37,395 nucleotides of DNA from Rubrivivax sp. (GTDB lineage Bacteria > Pseudomonadota > Gammaproteobacteria > Burkholderiales > Burkholderiaceae_C): assembly GCA_020720385.1 (NCBI GenBank), contig DYOR01000001.1, positions 91,729 through 129,123 on the forward strand, given 5' to 3'. Both the position numbers and the translations under genes were made by a program. Below the pieces are notes generated by a model that was not told where the DNA came from, searched no databases, and worked only from the letters and a program-made list of their open reading frames with translations. Shown one piece after another: positions 8,391 through 16,276 of the stretch; positions within the stretch are counted from its first letter, which is position 1; each line of letters opens with the position of its first letter.

Positions 8391-8831
8391 TCAGCACACG
8401 CGCAGCGGAATCGTCACCGGCCCGTCGTTGACCAGGTGCACCTGCATGTCGGCGCCGAAGACACCGGCCTGCACCGTCGGGTGGCGCTCGCGCGCCAGGC
8501 GCAGCGTCTCCTCGTAGAGGGCGCGTGCCTGCGCGGCCGGCGCGGCCGCGGCAAAGCTCGGTCGGTTGCCGCCCGAGGTGTCGGCCGCCAGCGTGAACTG
8601 CGAGACGATGAGCAGGCCGCCGCCGATGTCCCGCACGCTGCGGTTCATCTTGCCGGCGTCGTCGGCAAAGATGCGCAGCTCGAGCAGCTTGTCGACGAGC
8701 TTTGCCGCCTGCAGCGCCGTGTCGGTGGGTTCGGCGCACACGAGCACGAGCAGGCCCGGCCCGACGGCCCCCACCGGCGCGCCGGCCACCTCCACGCGGG
8801 CGCACTGCACGCGCTGCACGAGGGCGATCAG
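8391..8831 (-). CDS. dtd: D-aminoacyl-tRNA deacylase
   Basis: The enzyme removes D-amino acids mischarged on tRNA. Family motifs are the SQFTLAAD strand and the Gly-cisPro motif NDGPVTI near the C-terminus. The start is unusual. The first standard codon is GTG 8819, giving 142 residues beginning VQRV. The four codons before it read CTG ATC GCC CTC, i.e. (L/M)-I-A-L, exactly completing the family N-terminus MIAL(I/V)QRV. The CTG (8831-8829) overlaps the stop of the upstream cation-efflux gene as CTGA, the arrangement seen in coupled ATGA/GTGA overlaps. I therefore place the start at CTG 8831 (146 residues), with GTG 8819 as the alternative. It is the last gene of a tyrS - efflux - dtd unit. 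Confidence 0.9.
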   Translation of the reverse strand: MIALVQRVQCARVEVAGAPVGAVGPGLLVLVCAEPTDTALQAAKLVDKLLELRIFADDAGKMNRSVRDIGGGLLIVSQFTLAADTSGGNRPSFAAAAPAAQARALYEETLRLARERHPTVQAGVFGADMQVHLVNDGPVTIPLRVC

Positions 8832-9718
8832 ATCAGGTCCTTCGGGTCGTCGAAGTGCGCTTCCACGTCCAGCGGCAGCAGCTGGATGCTGGTGCGCAGC
8901 CCGGGCACGGCGCTCATCAACGCCTGCTCCACCGACGAGCGCAAGGCCGCCGCGCGGCCCAGCGTCCAGCCCGCCGGCATGTGCATGTGCATGTCGGCGA
9001 AGAGGCGCTGGCCGGCGCGCCGCGTGACCACGTGGTCGAACCGGATGGCCTGGTGGCGGAATTCGTCCAGCACACCCTCGATCCGGGTCATGTCGGCGGG
9101 CGTCAGGGCGCGGTCCATCAGGCCGTCAGCCGAAGCCCGGATGAGCGAGGCCGCTTCGCGCAGGATGTTCAGCGCCACGGCAATGGCCACCACCGGGTCG
9201 AGCCAGATCCAGCCCGTGGCGCGCACCGCCAACAGCCCCACCACCACGCCCACCGAAGTCCAGACGTCGGTGAACAGGTGCCGCGCATCGGCCTCCAGCG
9301 CCATCGAGCGCACCTCGCGCGCCTTGCGCAACATGAACCAGGCCAGCGCGCCGTTCATGGCCGTGCTCAGCGTCGACAGGCCGATGCCCAGACCCATGGC
9401 CTCCAGCGGCTGGGGCACGAGCAGGCGCTGCACCGCGGCCCAGACGATGGCCAGGGCCGCGGCGAAGATGAGCACGCCTTCGAAACCGCTGGAGAAGTAC
9501 TCGGCCTTGTGGTGGCCGTAGGGGTGGTCTTCGTCGGGCGGCCGCGCGGCGACCGTGACCATGGCCAGTGCGAACACCGCGCCGGCGAGGTTGACCAGCG
9601 ACTCCATCGCATCGGAGAGCAGGCTCACGCTGTCCGTGATCCACCACGCCCCGGTCTTCAGCGCGATGGTGGCCAGCGCCACCGCGATCGAGACCTTCAG
9701 GTAGCTGCTGATCTGCAA
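8828..9718 (-). CDS. Cation diffusion facilitator (CDF) family metal efflux protein
   Basis: This 296-residue proton-coupled divalent-metal exporter of the inner membrane has about six hydrophobic helices and a cytoplasmic C-terminal domain. Visible family marks are the TM2 motif SDAMESLVNL (D36, E39, N43), the HPYGHHKAEYF loop, and the TM5 motif HLFTDVWTS, which supplies the His and Asp of the transport site. Compared with FieF (Asp45, Asp49), the two TM2 positions appear to be Glu39 and Asn43 here, so metal selectivity may differ. The start codon is TTG 9718, 4 bases after the tyrS stop, with GGAG inside the tyrS tail. It overlaps the dtd start. Confidence 0.88.
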   Translation of the reverse strand: MQISSYLKVSIAVALATIALKTGAWWITDSVSLLSDAMESLVNLAGAVFALAMVTVAARPPDEDHPYGHHKAEYFSSGFEGVLIFAAALAIVWAAVQRLLVPQPLEAMGLGIGLSTLSTAMNGALAWFMLRKAREVRSMALEADARHLFTDVWTSVGVVVGLLAVRATGWIWLDPVVAIAVALNILREAASLIRASADGLMDRALTPADMTRIEGVLDEFRHQAIRFDHVVTRRAGQRLFADMHMHMPAGWTLGRAAALRSSVEQALMSAVPGLRTSIQLLPLDVEAHFDDPKDLI

Positions 9719-9722
9719 GGGC

Positions 9723-10958
9723 TCAGCGCTCCAGCGTCACGCGCGCGAACTTGCGCTTGCCCACCTGCACCACGCAGGTGCCGGTGGCGACCTTCAAGCC
9801 CTTGTCGCTGACCACCGCACCGTCGATGCGCACGCCACCCTGCTCCACCATGCGCAGACCTTCGCTGGTGCTGGGCACCAGCCCGCAGGCCTTGAGCAGG
9901 GTGCCCACGCTCATGGGCGCGCCACGGAGCACGACTTCGGGAATCTCGTCGGGCACTCCACCTTGGGCGCGGCGCTGGAAGTCCTCTTCGGCCGCGTCCG
10001 CGGCAGCCTCGTCGTGGAAGCGGGCGGTGATCTCCCGGGCCAGCCGCACCTTGGCCTCCTTGGGGTTGCGCCCGGCCGCGACCTCGGCCCTGAGCTTGGC
10101 GATCTCGGCCTCGGGCAGGAAGGACAGCAGCGTGAAGTAGCGCCACATGAGCTCGTCGTTGATCGACAGCAGCTTGGCGAACATGGTGTTCGCCGGCTCG
10201 GTGATGCCGACATAGTTGCCCTTGCTCTTGGACATCTTCTCCATCCCGTCCAGCCCCTCGAGCAGGGGCATGGTGAGGATGCACTGCGGCTCCTGGCCGT
10301 ACTCGGTCTGCAGCGCGCGGCCGACGAGCAGGTTGAACTTCTGGTCGGTGCCACCGAGCTCGAGGTCGGACTTCAGCGCCACCGAGTCGTAGCCCTGCAT
10401 CAGCGGATAGAGCAACTCGTGCACGCTGATCGGCGTGCCGGCCTTGAAACGCTTCGTAAAGTCGTCGCGCTCCAACATGCGCGCCACCGTGTACTTGGCG
10501 GCCAGCTGGATCATGCCGCGCGCGCCCAGGGGGTCGCTCCACTCGCTGTTGTAGCGGATCTCCGTGCGCGCCGGATCGAGCACCAGGCTGGCCTGGCGGT
10601 AATAGGTCTGCGCGTTGGCCTCGATCTGCTCGCGCGTCAGCGGCGGGCGCGTGGTGTTGCGGCCCGACGGGTCACCGATCATCGACGTGAAGTCGCCGAT
10701 GAGAAAAATCACGGTGTGGCCCAAGTCCTGCAGCTGGCGCATCTTGTTGAGCACCACCGTGTGGCCGATATGGATGTCCGGGGCGGTCGGGTCCAGGCCG
10801 AGCTTGATGCGCAGGGGCTCGCCGCGGGCCTCGGAACGCGCCAGCTTGCGGATCCACTCGGCCTGCGGCAGCAGTTCGTCACAACCGCGCAGCGATACCG
10901 CCAGCGCCTCGCGAACGCGGTCGGTCACAGGGTGCGGCGAGGCGGCGGTCTCTTGCAT
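9723..10958 (-). CDS. tyrS: Tyrosyl-tRNA synthetase
   Basis: This 411-residue class I synthetase charges tRNA-Tyr. The HIGH motif is at residues 63-66 (DIHIGH), the KMSKS motif at 241-245, and a C-terminal S4-like RNA-binding domain ends the protein (around [19 protein letters not shown]). The length fits the TyrS subgroup of proteobacteria with KMSKS (about 400 residues). Its 5' end faces the M23 peptidase gene across 236 bases. It heads a three-gene unit with the CDF exporter and dtd; pairing of tyrS with the D-aminoacyl-tRNA deacylase makes biological sense, because Dtd proofreads D-Tyr-tRNA. Confidence 0.97.
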   Translation of the reverse strand: MQETAASPHPVTDRVREALAVSLRGCDELLPQAEWIRKLARSEARGEPLRIKLGLDPTAPDIHIGHTVVLNKMRQLQDLGHTVIFLIGDFTSMIGDPSGRNTTRPPLTREQIEANAQTYYRQASLVLDPARTEIRYNSEWSDPLGARGMIQLAAKYTVARMLERDDFTKRFKAGTPISVHELLYPLMQGYDSVALKSDLELGGTDQKFNLLVGRALQTEYGQEPQCILTMPLLEGLDGMEKMSKSKGNYVGITEPANTMFAKLLSINDELMWRYFTLLSFLPEAEIAKLRAEVAAGRNPKEAKVRLAREITARFHDEAAADAAEEDFQRRAQGGVPDEIPEVVLRGAPMSVGTLLKACGLVPSTSEGLRMVEQGGVRIDGAVVSDKGLKVATGTCVVQVGKRKFARVTLER

Positions 10959-11008
10959 GAGCGGTTACTTGAGTGTTCTTCTGGCAGATTTCCAGCCGGT
11001 GCGCCTGG

Positions 11009-11015
11009 GTATACT
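11009..11015. promoter_or_regulatory. Possible -10 element in the tyrS / M23-peptidase divergent region
   Basis: TATACT (11010-11015) on the plus strand could serve the M23 gene. The overlapping palindrome GTATAC means the minus strand reads TATACC, which could serve tyrS. No convincing -35 was found for either direction. The rest of the 236-base intergenic stretch (10959-11194) shows nothing else that I can name. Confidence 0.3.
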
Positions 11016-11194
11016 GCGGCCACGTTTTGGGCGGTGGGTCTTCGCTGCGGCACGGACTGCCGAGACCGGTCGAATTCTAGTGGACGCCCCGGGCTCGCCC
11101 CGGACACCAGGGTCTCGACGATGCCCCCGCACGCAGCGCAACGGCCCCCTCTCCCCTTGGCACCGCCGAGGCCTCGAACACCGACTTCCCCGCC

Positions 11195-12565
11195 TTGAAC
11201 CCGCAGACACAACGCGCCTTGCAAGGCATGCAGGAATTCAGTCGTCGGCACCGCCGGGGCTTGGTGGCAGGCGCCGTTTCGCTGCTCACCGCCTTTGCCC
11301 TCACCGCCATGGCCGTGGCTCCGCTGCTGCCCGATGCCGCGGCGCTGCCGCAGCGGCTGGTGAGCCAGGACGTGGCCCCGCAGGGCATCGAAGCCCAGCT
11401 CGCGGCGCTGGCGGCACAGGACCTCTCGCTCATCCGCAGCGACCTCACGCGCGGCGCCGACACCGCCGAGGCCCTGCTCGCCCGGCTCGGTGTGCGCGAC
11501 ACCTCGGCTTCCACCTTCATCCGCAGCGACGCCACGGCAAGGCTGCTGCTGGCGGGACGCGGCGGCAAGATGGTGCAGGCGCAGACCGACGCCGACGGGG
11601 CGTTGAAGGAACTCGTCGCGCGCTTTCCCGCCGACGACGCCGAGCAGGCGCGCACGCAGTTCCGCCGCCTCACGGTGAGTCGCGTCGACGGCCAGTGGCA
11701 GGCGCGGTTGCAGGCCGCGCCGCTGGGCGCACAAATGCGCCTGGCCAGCGGCACCATCCGCAGCAGCCTGTTCGCCGCCACCGACGAGTCGGGCATCCCG
11801 GATGCGGTGGCCGCGCAGATTGCCGAGATCTTCGCCACCGACATCGACTTCCATCGCGAATTGCGCAAGGGCGACACCTTCAGCATCGTCTATGAATCGC
11901 TCACCGCCGACGGTGAGCCCGTGGCCTGGAACGAAGGCGCCGGGCGCGTGCTGGCGGCCGAGTTCATCAACGCCGGCAGGGCGCACCGCGCCGTGTGGTT
12001 CACGCCCACCGACGGCCGGGGGGGCTACTTCGACATCGACGGACGAAGCAAGCGCCGCGCCTTCCTCGCCAGCCCGCTGGCGTTCTCGCGCGTGACTTCG
12101 GGTTTTGCCATGCGGCTGCACCCGTTGCTCAAGAGCTGGCGCCAGCACAAGGGCGTGGACTACGGTGCTCCCACCGGCACCCCGGTGCGCGCCGTGGGCG
12201 ACGGCGTGGTCGAGTTCGCCGGCCGCCAGAACGGCTACGGCAACGTCGTGGAACTGCGCCATGGCAACGAGCGCAGCACGCTGTATGGGCACCTGAGCCG
12301 CATCGACGTGCGCAAGGGCCAGCGCGTGGAGCAAGGCCAGCGCATCGGCGCCGTGGGCATGACGGGCTGGGCGACCGGGCCGCATCTGCACTTCGAGTTC
12401 CGCATCGCCGGCCATCAGCAGGACCCCTTGCGCGTCGCCAAGGCCGAGGCCACCGTGCCGCTGGACGCGGCGGCGCTGCCCGGGTTCGCACAGACCGTGC
12501 AGAGCGTGCAAGCCAGGCTCACCGTGGCCGAGACCCTGGGCCCGCTGCGCGCGCGCTCCGAATAG
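11195..12565 (+). CDS. M23-family peptidoglycan metallopeptidase (murein hydrolase type)
   Basis: This 456-residue cell-wall endopeptidase homolog has a single membrane anchor near residues 22-44, a periplasmic middle region and a C-terminal LytM/M23 domain. Zinc ligands are visible as H318 and D322 in HKGVDYGAP and the HLH of GPHLHFE (397-399), so it should be catalytically competent, unlike EnvC/NlpD-type activators. The order resembles E. coli MepM/YebA. The start is TTG 11195 (MNPQTQ); ATG 11228 is a possible alternative and would keep the anchor. The muropeptide-recycling kinase gene follows after 13 bases, so wall cleavage and recycling are genetically linked here. Confidence 0.9.
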   Translation: MNPQTQRALQGMQEFSRRHRRGLVAGAVSLLTAFALTAMAVAPLLPDAAALPQRLVSQDVAPQGIEAQLAALAAQDLSLIRSDLTRGADTAEALLARLGVRDTSASTFIRSDATARLLLAGRGGKMVQAQTDADGALKELVARFPADDAEQARTQFRRLTVSRVDGQWQARLQAAPLGAQMRLASGTIRSSLFAATDESGIPDAVAAQIAEIFATDIDFHRELRKGDTFSIVYESLTADGEPVAWNEGAGRVLAAEFINAGRAHRAVWFTPTDGRGGYFDIDGRSKRRAFLASPLAFSRVTSGFAMRLHPLLKSWRQHKGVDYGAPTGTPVRAVGDGVVEFAGRQNGYGNVVELRHGNERSTLYGHLSRIDVRKGQRVEQGQRIGAVGMTGWATGPHLHFEFRIAGHQQDPLRVAKAEATVPLDAAALPGFAQTVQSVQARLTVAETLGPLRARSE

Positions 12566-12578
12566 CGCGGCCCGACCC

Positions 12579-13706
12579 ATGGCCTGGTTCATCGGGCTCA
12601 TGTCGGGCACCTCGCTCGACGGGGTCGATGGCGTGCTCGCCGAGGCGCCGAGCGGCGGTGGAATGTGGCACACCCGCGCACACACCCACCTGGCCTTCGC
12701 AGCCGCCTTGCGCGCTGAACTGCTGGCGTTGAACTGCCGTGGCGGCAGCGACGAACTGCACCGTGCGGCGCTCGCCACCAACGCGCTGACGGGCCGCTAT
12801 GCGGAGGTCGTGGCGTTGCTGCTCGAACGGGCCGGCATCGCGCCCGGGCAGGTCTCGGCCATCGGTGCGCATGGGCAGACCGTGCGCCATCGGCCGGGCG
12901 AGTTCGACGGCCTGGGCTACACGCTGCAACTCATGAACGGGGCCTTGCTGGCCGAGCGCACGGGCATCGACGTGGTGTGCGACTTCCGCACCCGCGACGT
13001 CGCCGCAGGCGGCCAAGGAGCGCCGTTGGTGCCGGCATTTCACGCGGCACGCTTCGCCCGCGCCGGCCAGGAGACGGCGGTGCTCAACCTCGGCGGCGTC
13101 GCCAACCTGACGCTCTTGCGTGCCGATGGCCAGGTGCTGGGATTCGACTGTGGGCCTGGCAACATCCTGCTCGACCTGTGGTGCCAGCGGCATCGGGGCC
13201 GGGCCTACGATGAGGACGGTGCCTGGGCCGCCGCCGGCCGCACCGATGCCGGCCTGTTGGCACGTTTTCTGGCCGAGCCCTTTTTCGGCCAACCGCCGCC
13301 CAAGAGCACGGGGCGGGACCTGTTCAGTGAAGACTGGCTGGCCGCCCGCTTGGGCTCAGGCCAGGAGCCAGCGGGCGACGTGATGGCGACGCTGACCGAG
13401 CTCACCGCACGTGCGGCAACCGAGGCCCTGCAGCGGCACGCCCCAGGAACGACGCAATTGCTCGTCTGCGGCGGCGGGGCATTCAATGCCTACCTGATGT
13501 CGCGTCTGGACAGCCTGCTGGGCCCTGGCGTGACGGTGCGCAGCACCGCTGTGGCCGGCGTGCCGCCGGACCAGGTCGAAGCGCTGGCTTTCGCCTGGCT
13601 GGCCCAGGCATTCGTCGAGCGCAAACCAGGCAACCTGCCGGCGGTCACGGGGGCCGCAGGCGCGCGCCTGCTGGGTGCGCTCTACCCGGCCGCTGCGGCC
13701 GGGTGA
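12579..13706 (+). CDS. anmK: Anhydro-N-acetylmuramic acid kinase
   Basis: This 375-residue cytoplasmic kinase converts 1,6-anhydro-MurNAc, released from recycled cell wall, into MurNAc-6-phosphate. The N-terminal FIGLMSGTSLDGVDGVL (from residue 4) is the family hallmark, and later segments IGAHGQTVRHRP, FDCGPGNILLD and LLVCGGGAFNAYLM match the ASKHA-fold ATP-binding motifs. The length is normal. It lies 13 bases behind the M23 peptidase gene and is convergent with erpA, with a GC-rich hairpin at its 3' end. Confidence 0.96.
   Translation: MAWFIGLMSGTSLDGVDGVLAEAPSGGGMWHTRAHTHLAFAAALRAELLALNCRGGSDELHRAALATNALTGRYAEVVALLLERAGIAPGQVSAIGAHGQTVRHRPGEFDGLGYTLQLMNGALLAERTGIDVVCDFRTRDVAAGGQGAPLVPAFHAARFARAGQETAVLNLGGVANLTLLRADGQVLGFDCGPGNILLDLWCQRHRGRAYDEDGAWAAAGRTDAGLLARFLAEPFFGQPPPKSTGRDLFSEDWLAARLGSGQEPAGDVMATLTELTARAATEALQRHAPGTTQLLVCGGGAFNAYLMSRLDSLLGPGVTVRSTAVAGVPPDQVEALAFAWLAQAFVERKPGNLPAVTGAAGARLLGALYPAAAAG
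13684..13704. terminator. GC-rich hairpin between convergent anmK and erpA
   Basis: ACCCGGCC (13684-13691) pairs perfectly with GGCCGGGT (13697-13704) around a five-base loop, overlapping the last codons and stop of anmK. No T-run follows on either strand, so it is a hairpin and only possibly a terminator for both genes. Confidence 0.4.
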
Positions 13707-13725
13707 GCAGGGGCCTTGCCGTGGC

Positions 13726-14103
13726 TCAGGCGGTAAACGACGAGCCGCAGCCGCAGGTGGTGGTGGCGTTCGGGTTCTTGATCACGAACTGCGCGCCCTG
13801 CAGGTCTTCCTTGTAGTCGATCTCGGCGCCGGCCAGGTATTGCAGGCTCATGGCGTCGATCAACAGCGTCACACCGTTCTTCGACATCTGCGTGTCGTCG
13901 GCGTTGATGACCTCGTCGAAGGTGAAGCCGTACTGGAAGCCCGAGCACCCGCCGCCCTGCACGAACACGCGCAGCTTGAGCTCGGGGTTGCCTTCTTCAT
14001 CGACCAGCTGCTTGACCTTGTCGGCCGCGCTGTCGGTGAAGATCAGCGGCGGCGGCATTTCGTCGTCCACCGCCGAACCAATCGGGTCTACTCGGGCGTT
14101 CAT
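13726..14103 (-). CDS. erpA: Iron-sulfur cluster insertion protein ErpA
   Basis: This 125-residue A-type carrier delivers Fe-S clusters to apo-proteins. The three conserved cysteines are present: C53 in [10 protein letters not shown], and C117 and C119 in TCGCGSSF at the C-terminus. The leader of about 20 residues ([20 protein letters not shown]) is typical of betaproteobacterial ErpA. The start ATG has GGAGA 9-13 bases upstream. It lies downstream of rplM-rpsI on the same strand, an arrangement common in Burkholderiales, but a 289-base gap suggests separate transcription. Confidence 0.95.
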   Translation of the reverse strand: MNARVDPIGSAVDDEMPPPLIFTDSAADKVKQLVDEEGNPELKLRVFVQGGGCSGFQYGFTFDEVINADDTQMSKNGVTLLIDAMSLQYLAGAEIDYKEDLQGAQFVIKNPNATTTCGCGSSFTA

Positions 14104-14392
14104 GTGATCGTTCTCCAGGGGTCGAAATCAGAGATCGTGGGTCGCAGCACGCTTCAGTGCGGGGCGGTCCGGCGTTTTTCAAGGCCCCCCACTGCACTGG
14201 GCCGGCCGACAGGTACAAGAAGCTGGATGATCCCACGCACCCTCTTGCCCTTTCCCGTCACACGGGAATCCGCCTCACCCGGCGCCACCGACGCGGCACC
14301 GCCCGCAACCGGATCGCGGACATGGGCCGCGTGCGCGCGGCGCAGCGCAGCCGCACGGAGGCGTCCGCTGCACGCGCCAGCGCGCAACCCGG
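14104..14392. other. Intergenic region rpsI - erpA with an inverted repeat
   Basis: No gene-like frame is convincing in these 289 bases. The only structure I see is the inverted repeat TTCCCGT-CAC-ACGGGAA at 14252-14268 (7-bp arms, 3-base centre), about 150 bases upstream of erpA. It could be an operator or a weak hairpin after rpsI; there is no T-run. Confidence 0.4.
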
Positions 14393-14785
14393 CTAGCGCT
14401 TGCTGAACTGCTTGCGACGCCGCGCGCCGTGCAGGCCGACCTTCTTGCGTTCGACTTCGCGTGCGTCACGGGTGACGAAACCGGCACGGCTGAGGTCGGG
14501 TTTGAGCGCCACGTCGTAGTCGATCAGCGCGCGGGTGATGCCGTGGCGCACGGCGCCGGCCTGGCCGGATTCACCACCGCCCTTGACGCTGATCTTGATG
14601 TCGAACGCGCCGTCGTTGGCCGTCAGCAACAGCGGCTGCTTGACGATCATGATCGAGGTCTGGCGGCCGAAGTAGGCATCGATGGGCTTGCCATTGATGA
14701 CGATCTGGCCGTCGCCCTTTTTCATGAAGACGCGGGCCACGCTGGATTTGCGCCGGCCGGTGCCGTAGTTCCAAATTCCAATCAT
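14393..14785 (-). CDS. rpsI: 30S ribosomal protein S9 (uS9)
   Basis: This 130-residue small-subunit protein has the N-terminal [14 protein letters not shown] and the invariant basic tail ending KQFSKR, whose last residues reach the P-site tRNA. ATG 14785 ([13 protein letters not shown]) was chosen; in-frame codons further upstream would overlap rplM and add non-family sequence. It lies 10 bases after the rplM stop, the conserved rplM-rpsI operon. Confidence 0.98.
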   Translation of the reverse strand: MIGIWNYGTGRRKSSVARVFMKKGDGQIVINGKPIDAYFGRQTSIMIVKQPLLLTANDGAFDIKISVKGGGESGQAGAVRHGITRALIDYDVALKPDLSRAGFVTRDAREVERKKVGLHGARRRKQFSKR

Positions 14786-14795
14786 CGCAGCGTCC

Positions 14796-15224
14796 TCAGA
14801 TCTCGAGCGGTTTGGGCTGCTGGGCGGCATGCGGGTGCGTCGCACCGGCATAGACCTTCAGCTTCTTGACCATGGCGTAGCCCAGCGGGCCCTTCGGGAG
14901 CATGCCCTTGACGGCCTTCTCCAGCGCGCGGCCGGGGTGCTTGGCCTGCATGTCCTTGAAGGGCGTGGCGTAGATGCCGCCCGGGTAGCCGGAATGCCGG
15001 TAGTAGATCTTGTCGGTGGCCTTGGAGCCGGTGACACGGATCTTGTCCGCATTGACGACGACGATGAAATCACCGGTATCGACGTGAGGCGTGTAGATGG
15101 CCTTGTGCTTGCCGCGCAAACGGCGTGCTGCTTCGCTGGCAACACGTCCGAGCACCTTGTCGGTGGCGTCAATCACAAACCACTCGTGCACGACCTCGGC
15201 CGGTTTGGCGCTGAAGGTCTTCAT
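14796..15224 (-). CDS. rplM: 50S ribosomal protein L13 (uL13)
   Basis: This 142-residue large-subunit protein, beginning [19 protein letters not shown], carries the family segments [20 protein letters not shown] and [14 protein letters not shown]. The length is exactly that of E. coli L13. It is first gene of the rplM-rpsI operon, preceded by a candidate promoter and a leader of about 145 bases. In E. coli this operon is autoregulated by L13 through the leader; whether that applies here is not shown. Confidence 0.98.
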   Translation of the reverse strand: MKTFSAKPAEVVHEWFVIDATDKVLGRVASEAARRLRGKHKAIYTPHVDTGDFIVVVNADKIRVTGSKATDKIYYRHSGYPGGIYATPFKDMQAKHPGRALEKAVKGMLPKGPLGYAMVKKLKVYAGATHPHAAQQPKPLEI

Positions 15225-15377
15225 GAGGGTCTTTCGCTAGTCGCACGGCCTGCGCCGCGCGGGTTCAACGGCTTCGATGCACCGTGCCCGCCCTTCGGCG
15301 CCGCTCCTGGTTCGGGCAGCCTCTCGGGGCATGGAAACGCACGGCCTCTTCCCCTGCCGATCAAGGGAAAGCCTTGG

Positions 15378-15405
15378 AGTATATCGCGAACGTCCGTGCC
15401 GGCAG
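15378..15405 (-). promoter_or_regulatory. Candidate promoter of rplM-rpsI
   Basis: Reading the minus strand, CTGCCG (15405-15400) and TATACT (15383-15378) are 16 bases apart. The -10 matches five of six consensus positions. Transcription would begin near 15370, giving a leader of roughly 145 nt before ATG 15224, long enough for an L13-binding structure. Confidence 0.5.
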
Positions 15406-15452
15406 CGCGCGTCGCACACGCGAATCTGCGGGCCGGTACGCCCGCACTTTCG

Positions 15453-15464
15453 AGGGTTAACCCT
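15453..15464. promoter_or_regulatory. 12-bp perfect palindrome upstream of the GNAT gene
   Basis: AGGGTTAACCCT is fully self-complementary and stands out as AT-centred in GC-rich DNA. It lies 46 bases before ATG 15510 and 48 bases upstream of the rplM -35 on the other strand. A -10-like TAGGAT follows at 15477-15482. It resembles a dimeric repressor site; the regulator is unknown. Confidence 0.4.
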
Positions 15465-15509
15465 AGAGTTCTCGCGTAGGATGCCCCGCATGCCAGCCCG
15501 AGGTCCGTC

Positions 15510-16142
15510 ATGAACCAAGGTCGGTGGCCGGATGCCGCCATCCCGCCCGATGCGTGCTTGCCCGCACGTCCGAGCCGTGGGTGGGTGCCGATACGCCGGC
15601 TGAAGCCGCGCCACCGCAAGCGCGTGCTCGAGCACCTGCTGGCACTGGACGGTGCCGACCGCAGCCTGCGATTCGGGCACCTGGCCAGCGACGAGCGCAT
15701 CCTGCACTATGTGGGGCAGCTCGATTTCGAGCGCGACGAGTTGTTCGGCATCTTCGATCGGCGGCTGCGCCTGGTGGCCATGGCCCACCTCGCCTTCATC
15801 GCCGGCGAGCCGCCCGCCGCCGGCATCAGCGAGTTCGGCGTCTCGGTGCTCACGCGCCAGCGCGGCCAGGGCCTGGGCTCGCGGCTCTTCGAGCACTCGG
15901 TGATGCACGCGCGCAACCGCGGCATGTCGAAGATGCTCATCCACCTGGCGCGTGACAACGCCGCCATGCTCGGCATCGTGCGGCGCGCCGGGGCCTCGAT
16001 CGAGTTTGAAGGCTGCGATGTGCTGGCCCAGTTGCCGCTGCCTGCCGACACGCTGGGCTCGCAGATTGCCGAACTGCTGGGGCAACAGGCCGCCGAACTG
16101 GACTACCGACTGAAGGCCAGGGTGCTGCGCCTGAACGGTTGA
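15510..16142 (+). CDS. GNAT-family N-acetyltransferase
   Basis: This 210-residue protein has a GNAT fold in its central and C-terminal part. The acetyl-CoA-binding motif A appears as SVLTRQRGQGLGSRLFEHSV, where RQRGQGLG is the pyrophosphate loop, followed by the motif-B-like AMLGIVRRAGASIEFEG. The first 35 residues are proline- and arginine-rich and do not resemble the family core. The acceptor substrate (protein or small molecule) cannot be inferred. It is divergent from rplM across 285 bases. Hairpins of G5/C5 type follow around 16179-16203. Confidence 0.85.
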   Translation: MNQGRWPDAAIPPDACLPARPSRGWVPIRRLKPRHRKRVLEHLLALDGADRSLRFGHLASDERILHYVGQLDFERDELFGIFDRRLRLVAMAHLAFIAGEPPAAGISEFGVSVLTRQRGQGLGSRLFEHSVMHARNRGMSKMLIHLARDNAAMLGIVRRAGASIEFEGCDVLAQLPLPADTLGSQIAELLGQQAAELDYRLKARVLRLNG

Positions 16143-16178
16143 GACCTGATCACGCTTTGGGCTCGTTGCCACGTGATC

Positions 16179-16203
16179 GGGGGATGCGCCCCCCCAGGGG
16201 GCG
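16179..16203. repeat. Alternative hairpins after the GNAT gene
   Basis: A G5 run (16179-16183) can pair with the following C run, or CGCCCCC (16187-16193) can pair with GGGGGCG (16197-16203) around CCA. The two pairings exclude each other. There is no T-run, so termination is uncertain. Confidence 0.4.
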
Positions 16204-16276
16204 GCGCTACCATACCCCAGCCCGTGTCGTGTGTACTTTCCTTGCTGGATGGTGCGGCCGCGGAACTTGGTGGTTC

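Noticed and set aside
10925-12781. 618-codon minus-strand frame opposite the M23 peptidase and the anmK start
   Set aside because: It is the antisense shadow of well-identified genes and has no motif of its own.
16139-16276. TTG start overlapping the GNAT stop (TTGA) for the DUF2726 gene
   Set aside because: The extra 46 residues are Arg/Pro-rich, include the hairpin sequence, and would bury the membrane anchor; ATG 16277 is better.
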